Assembly (NCBI RefSeq): GCF_000003605.2
Contig: NW_003142800.1
Location: forward strand, 87,162 to 110,793
DNA from: Saccoglossus kowalevskii
Taxonomy: Eukaryota; Hemichordata; Enteropneusta; Harrimaniidae
DNA length: 23,632 bases
Direction: 5' to 3'
Shown here piece by piece: positions 20,601 through 23,632 of this stretch. The notes below the pieces were generated by a model. It saw only the letters and a list, made by a program, of their open reading frames with translations. It had not been told where the DNA came from and did not search any database. The position numbers were made by a program, and so were the translations under genes. Within the stretch, counting starts at the first letter, position 1. Each line of letters starts with the position of its first letter.

Positions 20601-23548
20601 ACTTATGAAAGATGAATAACATTATGGGGAAATGATAGACTTGGAAAGAAATCTGCAAAGATAATATTTCAAGAAACTATTCTACATGGAAAATCAAAGA
20701 AAAAAATAAATTAACAAAGTGAAGAACAATAATATTTGTTACCTCTTCAAATGTAGTAATTTTGTAAATATTATTGTTAGATATTTTAATTTAGTGGAAT
20801 TGTATACCGACAGATTCTGTATTGCGATATATCTGTCACATCATGGTAGTACAATACATACACGTATTCATTTGGAATAAAACAATAGGTTTACGTACAT
20901 CAATTAAAAAAATACTGCTGACCTCTTAGCACTATAATGTAGAGTTACAGTCCAATCACCAATTATTGTCATAATTAATAATTTTACCAAAATGTAAACT
21001 TATTATACATTGTTCAGTACAACCGGGAATGAATGAATCACATTGATGTTCGTGTATTCTTTCTTAGCAAACTATTATTCAATTTATGTTATAAGATTGC
21101 AGGCGATATTACGATTAATATTCACTCTATGTATGGAATAAGACAATCACAAACAAGTAATTATACAACATTTCTATAACATGTTTCATTGGTATATTTG
21201 TCACATGGTAGACACTTGGGACAATCAAGTACACTATTCTAAATGGGAAAGTGGAGATAAACGAAATGATCATTATATATGTTATATTTATGTTATTTCC
21301 TCCCCAGAATACGTCTAAAAAAGGTTATTGGTGGGGGTGCATTTGGACAGGTATTTGCAGCAACGGCGACGGGCATAATGGACGGCGAAACAGAGTCCAC
21401 AGTTGCTGTTAAAATGCTGAAAGGTATATTATTTAGTAAACATAGCAACAATTTATAACGAAATAACGTTTGCCATTAGTTTATAATTCTCTAGTTAAAA
21501 TATATTCACACTCAGATATATAAGTTTCCATTCAATCCCAGCAGAACAATATTCTTCCTTAAAATAAACCTCAACGGAACAATAATTGCATGCTGAAAAT
21601 GTGGTATTGTCAATTAGTGTCAATTCTATAATCTATGAAAATGAATAAGATTTGCAATGACATAAATGATAAATTAAAATTTTTTAATGAAAAGCTGAAA
21701 TCTCTGTATGACAGTTATATCGAAGGAACATTGATAAAAGACAAATTCATAAAAACAAACTATGCACAAACTGGGAACGTTGATAGATTTTGAAAATTAA
21801 TAAGAAATAATTAAACACCCTGCAGTCTGCAATCTGAATCTGCAATCACCAAATTCAGAATAATGGCACATATTTTGTATATAGAAACCGACAGAAACTC
21901 AAATGTAGACATGACAAAAATGAAATGTTTATCTTTATGTAAGATGTGAATTGAAGATGAGGATGTTTTCCTTGGCTATCATAAAAACAGAGATTGTTGA
22001 AAATTGAAAATATATTATTAAAATCTTGAAACACAAAAATAATAGATCAGAACAGTAAATGGTAAATGCGGATAAAAAAAAACATTGTTCAGAACTAGTA
22101 AATGCGAACTGTTTAGAACAAAGTAATACTTCCCTAGACCACTGGGCTGTCCTCTGTCTCCTGTCAAATACCATGCTTAGCAGAGGCCGTGGCACGAAAT
22201 TTTGCATGGGGTGGGGGAGATCTGCTCACCAGGCGCGACCTTACTAGGGATCCGGGGCATTGTCTCACTTAAACATTTTAAAATCTAGACCCTCTGAAAC
22301 GCTATTTTCCTGAATTTTGATGGACAAATTCTGCTGACACAAAAGGTGTCATCTTATGGGGGACGACGCCCTTCCAACATTTGTTTCGAAGGACTGACCG
22401 CCCCTCTGCCCACCCACCCCAGTATATATTACAACCATAGGTTTACCAACCATGAATTGTACGTATAAATATGCCTTACTGTTTCAGAACATGCTAGCAG
22501 TGATGACTTCTGGACGTTGGTAGACGAGATGGACTTATTGAAGAAAATTGACAAACATCTCAATGTGATTCGTTTACTAGGATGTTGTGTATTGAATGGT
22601 AAGTTACACCTCCTACGAATTAATTATCTTAGGATATTAAATGTGTCATTAAACTGGAATTGAGTCCCAAGCGACAATAACAACACACGCTAAAAACGCA
22701 AAGGCTCATGGGTAGACGTTTGTTTGTAAACAATGACACGATATGGCTATCTGACGCATGCGCAGGTGACGACTCCCTGCTTTAACTTATTGGCGGGTTG
22801 GATCGACGTCAACCATGCGCGACTCTTAATTTTATTAAACATGAGCCTTAGCAGGGTTTTAGCAAAGTAATGCAATAAACTCTTTTTAACCAAATACTCT
22901 ACATATTTTGCGGTAGCTTGATACATATAGTAATTTTGTTACAAATAGCGTAGTTAATTTCAGTTGATATATGACTAATACTTGTTTACGACCAATAGTT
23001 TGTTCCATGTACAATTCATATGTGAGTTTTTTATTTATTTTTGGATGATAGTAGTGTGTACATGAAATGGTAGCTGCTAATCTAATATAGTGTTAGTGTT
23101 TTTGCAGATCACTGTCTTATACCACCACTAAAATGCTATTTTGAGTACATGCATATATGCAGAAATATTGTTAAAAATAGGTCTAGGTGTAGCGTCATAG
23201 TCACCGTAATGTGCGCGTTTGATGTAATCAAGCAATCTATATGTCACATTCATTACGCAGCGTGGGAACTACAGTGATTCAAATGTTTTTATTTATTTCA
23301 CTAATTACCAGTAATATGTAAATATATGTATGAAATGCTGAAATACTCGTTTCTTGCATCGCACAGGACCACCATGGTTGATTTTTGAATATGCGCTCCA
23401 TGGTAATCTACAAACTTTCCTGCGAAATAGGAGGCGATCCAGAGATGCTTATTTGAACGTAGAGAATTTAGAATTTCTAACCCACAAAGATTTAGCATCA
23501 TTCACCTATCAGATCGCTAAAGGGATGGAATTTCTAGCAAGTAGAAAG
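2557..23548 (+). CDS. FGFR: FGFR-type receptor tyrosine kinase, 5' part (11 exons, 3' end outside window)
   Basis: This is a membrane receptor tyrosine kinase. By family it would bind FGF-type ligands outside the cell and phosphorylate itself and adaptors inside. The joined exons are 2557-2626, 8793-9025, 10365-10497, 13036-13199, 13861-13935, 14184-14298, 14678-14838, 20392-20555, 21308-21423, 22488-22598 and 23367-23548, and they give 508 residues without a stop. Domains: signal peptide 1 to about 20; Ig D2-like about 28-145 (Cys69, Trp81, Cys124); Ig D3-like about 147-262 (Cys171, Trp183, Cys245, ending NSWLTVLAP); membrane helix about 278-297; juxtamembrane 298-373; kinase from about 375 with GGGAFGQV (380-387), VAVK Lys407, alpha-C Glu424 and hinge EYA (455-457). 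The NSWLTVLAP end of D3, the EYA hinge, the short kinase insert and the exon borders favour FGFR over VEGFR/PDGFR. The remaining roughly 250-300 residues lie to the right. Confidence 0.93.
3075..3935 (-). mobile_element. Truncated LINE (CR1/L2/Jockey-like) reverse transcriptase fragment
   Basis: Read on the minus strand: near 3905-3865, [13 protein letters not shown], the RT motif typical of CR1/L2/Jockey-type LINEs; near 3795-3770, [11 protein letters not shown], matching the catalytic box usually FADDTQLY but with the first Asp changed to Lys; near 3703-3570, TLNKLQLND and ARNLGVIF; then, after a deletion, 3397-3146, [32 protein letters not shown] and [10 protein letters not shown], the conserved C-terminus. 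The minus-strand tail near 3109-3095 reads GGCGCTATATAAA, common at the 3' end of L2/CR1-type elements. Frameshifts, stops and the lost catalytic Asp mean it is dead. It lies antisense in intron 1. Confidence 0.88.
4384..4461. repeat. 39-bp direct tandem duplication
   Basis: Two adjacent 39-base units begin CTAAACATTCTGAGAA at 4384 and 4423, differ by a few substitutions, and share TGTTAAGCTTATTT. This is a simple local duplication inside intron 1. Confidence 0.9.
5168..5247. repeat. 16-bp tandem repeat, five units
   Basis: Units start at 5168, 5184, 5200, 5216 and 5232, with the core GATAGCACCTAGAGT and substitutions in units 3, 4 and 5. The period of 16 is exact. The minus-strand open frame across it is a by-product of the repeat and not a gene. 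Confidence 0.93.
5893..6081 (+). repeat. Dispersed repeat, copy A (inverted partner of 7764-7969)
   Basis: From TCCGATAAATTTGGTTCCCA to GCGGCCGCCAT, this segment matches the reverse complement of 7969-7764 with many substitutions and some indels. Shared blocks include CAATATCTCC, GAAATGTCT-TACCCATGTTT, ATTATTAAG-CATTTATAAT and GCAAATTAGC-GCCGCCAT. No coding capacity and no clear terminal inverted repeats are seen, so it is either a short non-autonomous element or a piece of a larger family. Homology may extend left to about 5841. Confidence 0.75.
6405..6610 (+). repeat. SINE-like segment with a possible pol III B box (tentative)
   Basis: This segment is richer in G+C than its surroundings. 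At about 6472-6483 it contains GGGTTCGATTTC, close to the tRNA B-box consensus GGTTCGANTCC. A convincing A box or cloverleaf is not seen, so it is not called a tRNA. A small hairpin, ACCGC and GCGGT around a 5-base loop, lies near 6563-6577. A degraded tRNA-derived SINE is the best guess. Confidence 0.3.
7764..7969 (-). repeat. Dispersed repeat, copy B (inverted partner of 5893-6081)
   Basis: This is the same family as copy A in the opposite orientation, about 1.7 kb downstream. It runs from ATGGCGGCTGCTAATTTGCAT to TGGGAACCAGGTTTATCAGA on the + strand. Divergence between the copies suggests independent old insertions rather than a recent inverted duplication. Confidence 0.75.
8793..9025 (+). 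CDS. FGFR: Exon 2: N-terminal half of Ig domain D2
   Basis: It encodes residues 24 (split codon) to 101, with acceptor TTTCAG at 8792 (phase 1) and donor CCA|GTAAGA (phase 0). It holds the first Ig half: VELDCSA with Cys69 and YTWM with Trp81. [14 protein letters not shown] aligns with the FGFR D2 stretch around RLHAVPAANTVKFRCPA, but the Lys/Arg-rich heparin-binding residues are mostly gone. Sequons at Asn33 (NCS), Asn37 (NDT) and Asn76 (NIT) suggest N-glycosylation. No acid box precedes the domain. A second in-frame acceptor lies 6 bases downstream (TTGCAG, ending at 8798). Confidence 0.88.
9026..10364 (+). other. Intron 2 (1.3 kb)
   Basis: AT-rich intron splitting D2 in phase 0, the place where vertebrate FGFR genes also split D2. 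It contains a consensus CRE-like octamer TGACGTCA at 10083-10090 whose function is unknown. No element or exon is recognised. Confidence 0.7.
10365..10497 (+). CDS. FGFR: Exon 3: C-terminal half of Ig domain D2
   Basis: It encodes residues 102-145 plus one base, with acceptor CACTGCAG (phase 0) and donor AATG|GTAAAT (phase 1). The motif [18 protein letters not shown] contains the usual D-x-A-x-Y-x-C end of an Ig domain with Cys124, pairing with Cys69. The corresponding FGFR stretch is ESVVPSDKGNYTCVVEN. A further Cys131 has no obvious partner except perhaps Cys34. The sequon at Asn106 (NGT) is intact. The Lys-rich exit leads into the D2-D3 linker. Confidence 0.9.
10560..10660. mobile_element. 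Possible pogo/Tigger-type transposon end
   Basis: Directly after a TA dinucleotide (10558-10559), the sequence begins CAGTCAAACTCCCATGG and continues with GGCCACCTTTCTGCAGTCCC. This resembles the terminal region of pogo-superfamily elements (TA target site, CAGT-AAAC start, later a CCACCT block). No opposite terminus (ending GTTTGACTG-TA) was found in the window, so only one decayed end is present at best. Confidence 0.4.
11780..12260 (-). mobile_element. DIRS-like reverse transcriptase relic
   Basis: Read on the minus strand from 12200 downwards, it gives [10 protein letters not shown], then after a frameshift [20 protein letters not shown] followed by a [20 protein letters not shown] region. 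This matches the DLKDAYxHVPIHP ... QFxxLPFGLxxAPRxFTK block seen in DIRS-type and related reverse transcriptases. A degraded DDID near 11910 may be the remains of the YLDDW catalytic box. It has stops, frameshifts and a changed catalytic segment. The 11353-11697 minus-strand open frame downstream could be a further piece but is not recognised. DIRS rather than Gypsy is inferred from the wording of the motif. Confidence 0.65.
13036..13199 (+). CDS. FGFR: Exon 4: N-terminal half of Ig domain D3 (IIIa equivalent)
   Basis: It encodes residues 146 (split) to 200, with acceptor CCAATCAG (phase 1) and donor GAG|GTAAAT (phase 0). [18 protein letters not shown] ... YWVKH aligns closely with FGFR D3a (PANKTVxxGSxVEFxCKV ... 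QWxKH), with Cys171 and Trp183 in place. Sequons lie at Asn158 (NKT), Asn166 (NVT) and Asn189 (NAS). The exon ends at the same place as vertebrate exon IIIa, the point where the mutually exclusive IIIb/IIIc exons follow. Confidence 0.93.
13200..13860 (+). other. Intron 4 (0.66 kb)
   Basis: No exon-like segment with Ig motifs is visible. A stretch near 13460-13500 (TCAAGTTTAGTCTAAG ... ACCTT) has a similar copy near 15920-15960, probably a short dispersed repeat. The small open frame at 13489-13686 lacks splice or domain support. Confidence 0.6.
13861..13935 (+). CDS. FGFR: Exon 5: symmetric 25-codon exon inside D3
   Basis: It encodes residues 201-225 ([20 protein letters not shown] and five more), with acceptor TTTCTTAG (good pyrimidine tract), donor GAG|GTATTA, and phase 0 on both sides. 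It has no stop and joins exons 4 and 6 in frame. Vertebrate FGFRs encode the second half of D3 in one exon (IIIb or IIIc). Here the part replacing the strand preceding the conserved E-strand is on its own exon and is longer than the family norm, so this is an insertion or an extra intron. Being a multiple of three with equal phases, it could be skipped. It carries no Cys. Support rests on splice sites and frame, not on homology. Confidence 0.65.
14184..14298 (+). CDS. FGFR: Exon 6: C-terminal half of Ig domain D3 (IIIb/IIIc equivalent)
   Basis: It encodes residues 226-263 plus one base, with acceptor TTTTTTACAG (phase 0) and donor CCAG|GTACGT (phase 1). [14 protein letters not shown] with Cys245, then NSWLTVLAP, is the FGFR D3 signature (FEDAGEYTCLAGNS ... 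SAWLTVLP). Only one such exon is present, so the IIIb/IIIc choice of vertebrates is not seen here. Confidence 0.94.
14299..14677 (+). other. Intron 6 (0.38 kb)
   Basis: Short AT-rich intron between D3 and the membrane exon. No second D3 exon or other feature is seen. Confidence 0.75.
14678..14838 (+). CDS. FGFR: Exon 7: transmembrane helix and start of juxtamembrane region
   Basis: It encodes residues 264 (split) to 317, with acceptor TTTCTCAG (phase 1) and donor AAT|GTGAGT (phase 0). After a short stalk ([12 protein letters not shown]) comes a hydrophobic helix at about 278-297 ([20 protein letters not shown]), then the basic stop-transfer [13 protein letters not shown] sits where vertebrate FGFRs have the FRS2-binding segment with PLRRQVTVS, but the VT pair is absent. 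Tyr311 and Tyr315 are candidate phosphorylation sites. Confidence 0.93.
14891..14904. repeat. (GT)7 microsatellite
   Basis: Seven GT units just downstream of the exon 7 donor. Confidence 0.9.
17652..17686. repeat. AT-rich inverted repeat
   Basis: Ten-base arms ATATTATTAT (17652-17661) and ATAATAATAT (17677-17686) flank a TA-rich 15-base spacer. This could extrude as a hairpin or reflect microsatellite growth. Confidence 0.75.
18965..19055. repeat. Short element with nested inverted repeats
   Basis: Outer arms ATGAGTGATC (18966 on) and GATCGCTCAT (ending near 19054) are inverted with one mismatch. Inside, CGCCTTG and CAAGGCG pair across an 8-base loop. The segment is richer in G+C than its surroundings. 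It could be a small MITE-like or structured element. No family assignment. Confidence 0.45.
20392..20555 (+). CDS. FGFR: Exon 8: juxtamembrane region up to the kinase
   Basis: It encodes residues 318-371 plus two bases, with donor AATAG|GTAAAT (phase 2). The end, [18 protein letters not shown], aligns with the FGFR segment YELPEDPKWEFPRDK that leads into the kinase. The start is uncertain: an acceptor at 20391 (CTTCGTTATGCTTAG, good pyrimidine tract, directly after an in-frame TAG) and another at 20430 (CCACCAAG) both keep phase 0. The 13 codons between ([13 protein letters not shown]) are therefore optional. The Ser/Thr-rich stretch [17 protein letters not shown] resembles the Ser-rich vertebrate juxtamembrane exon. 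Confidence 0.85.
20556..21307 (+). other. Intron 8 (0.75 kb)
   Basis: AT-rich. No feature recognised. Phase 2, just before the kinase P-loop, where vertebrate FGFRs also have an intron. Confidence 0.7.
21308..21423 (+). CDS. FGFR: Exon 9: kinase P-loop and catalytic lysine
   Basis: It encodes residues 372 (split) to 410 plus one base, with acceptor TTCCTCCCCAG and donor AAAG|GTATAT (phase 1). GGGAFGQV (380-387) is the ATP-binding glycine loop and VAVKMLK contains Lys407, which pairs with the alpha-C Glu. The loop tip is Ala383 where vertebrate FGFR1-4 have Cys (GEGCFGQV). Otherwise key N-lobe residues are intact. Confidence 0.95.
21424..22487 (+). other. Intron 9 (1.06 kb)
   Basis: The first 700 bases are AT-rich and featureless. 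The last part carries the dispersed repeat at 22180-22425. Short open frames on both strands there arise from the repeat. Confidence 0.65.
22180..22425. repeat. Dispersed GC-richer repeat
   Basis: This segment differs sharply in composition from the surrounding intron. It contains GCAGAGGCCGTGGCACGAAA, GGGGAGATCTGCTCACC, AGGGATCCGGGGCAT, AAATCTAGACCCTCTGAAAC and AAAAGGTGTCATCTTATGG. This run of phrases resembles a repeat I associate with marine invertebrate genomes. That is recollection, not a search. It has no intact coding frame and unclear ends. Confidence 0.5.
22488..22598 (+). CDS. FGFR: Exon 10: kinase alpha-C helix
   Basis: It encodes residues 411 (split) to 447 plus one base, with acceptor CTGTTTCAG and donor AATG|GTAAGT (phase 1). 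[20 protein letters not shown] aligns with FGFR LSDLISEMEMMKMIGKHKN. Glu424 lies exactly 17 residues after Lys407, as in FGFR1 (Lys514/Glu531). RLLGCC matches NLLGAC. Both borders match vertebrate FGFR exon borders. Confidence 0.95.
22599..23366 (+). other. Intron 10 (0.77 kb)
   Basis: No element recognised. AT-rich with a slightly GC-richer patch near 22740-22830. Confidence 0.7.
23367..23548 (+). CDS. FGFR: Exon 11: kinase hinge, insert and alpha-E
   Basis: It encodes residues 448 (split) to 508, with acceptor CATCGCACAG and donor AAG|GTAAAT (phase 0). [19 protein letters not shown] aligns with FGFR PLYVIVEYASKGNLREYLR, including the FGFR-typical EYA hinge. The gatekeeper position (before Glu455) is Phe454 instead of Val. 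The kinase insert is short, as in FGFRs, and carries Tyr476 near the vertebrate Tyr583/585 sites. [20 protein letters not shown] is the alpha-E helix. The exon stops just before the expected HRDLAARN catalytic loop, exactly as in vertebrate genes. The next exon is outside the window. Confidence 0.95.
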
Positions 23549-23632
23549 GTAAATATTTCACCGTATTACATTATGACCCAAACAAATCAAAACGACAGCA
23601 TCACAGATAATTAAACGACAAGTAAAAACAAG

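Overview
This window is animal (metazoan) nuclear DNA: AT-rich, split into small exons with clean GT/AG borders, long introns, decayed retrotransposons and minisatellites. It carries the 5' part of one large gene on the + strand, a fibroblast growth factor receptor (FGFR)-type receptor tyrosine kinase. I assembled eleven coding exons (2557 to 23548) that join in frame through consistent intron phases into 508 residues. In order they encode a signal peptide, two Ig domains (FGFR D2-like and D3-like), one membrane helix, a short juxtamembrane segment and the N-lobe plus the start of the C-lobe of the kinase. The catalytic loop, DFG segment, activation loop and C-tail lie beyond the right edge. 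The exon junctions fall where those of vertebrate FGFR genes do (signal | D2a | D2b | D3a | D3b | TM | juxtamembrane | P-loop to Lys | alpha-C | hinge and insert). Against vertebrate FGFRs the protein is strongly diverged: no D1 and no acid box, an extra 25-codon exon inside D3, a Phe gatekeeper, and no recognisable FRS2-binding VT motif. This suggests an invertebrate, probably marine, with a fast-evolving or duplicated FGFR. The phylum cannot be decided from this window.

Layout. 1-230: 29-bp minisatellite cut by the left edge. 231-1076: nothing recognised. 1077-2135: decayed non-LTR retrotransposon (LINE) on the minus strand. 2136-2556: AT-rich putative upstream/5' UTR region with an (AT)n run and a five-codon uORF. 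2557-2626: exon 1. Intron 1 (6.2 kb) holds a second LINE fragment (minus strand), a 39-bp duplication, a 16-bp tandem repeat, two inverted copies of a roughly 200-bp dispersed repeat, and a SINE-like segment. Exons 2 and 3 (8793-10497) encode D2. Intron 3 carries a pogo-like terminal sequence and a DIRS-like reverse transcriptase relic on the minus strand. Exons 4 to 6 (13036-14298) encode D3 and exon 7 (14678-14838) the membrane helix. Intron 7 (5.6 kb) is largely featureless apart from small repeats and hairpins. Exons 8 to 11 (20392-23548) encode the juxtamembrane region and the first part of the kinase.

No other host gene is supported on either strand, and I see no rRNA, tRNA or CRISPR. 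The most notable biology is the divergent receptor itself, with several in-frame splicing choices visible in the DNA (a symmetric D3 exon and paired acceptors before exons 2 and 8). No wholly new type of system is supported.
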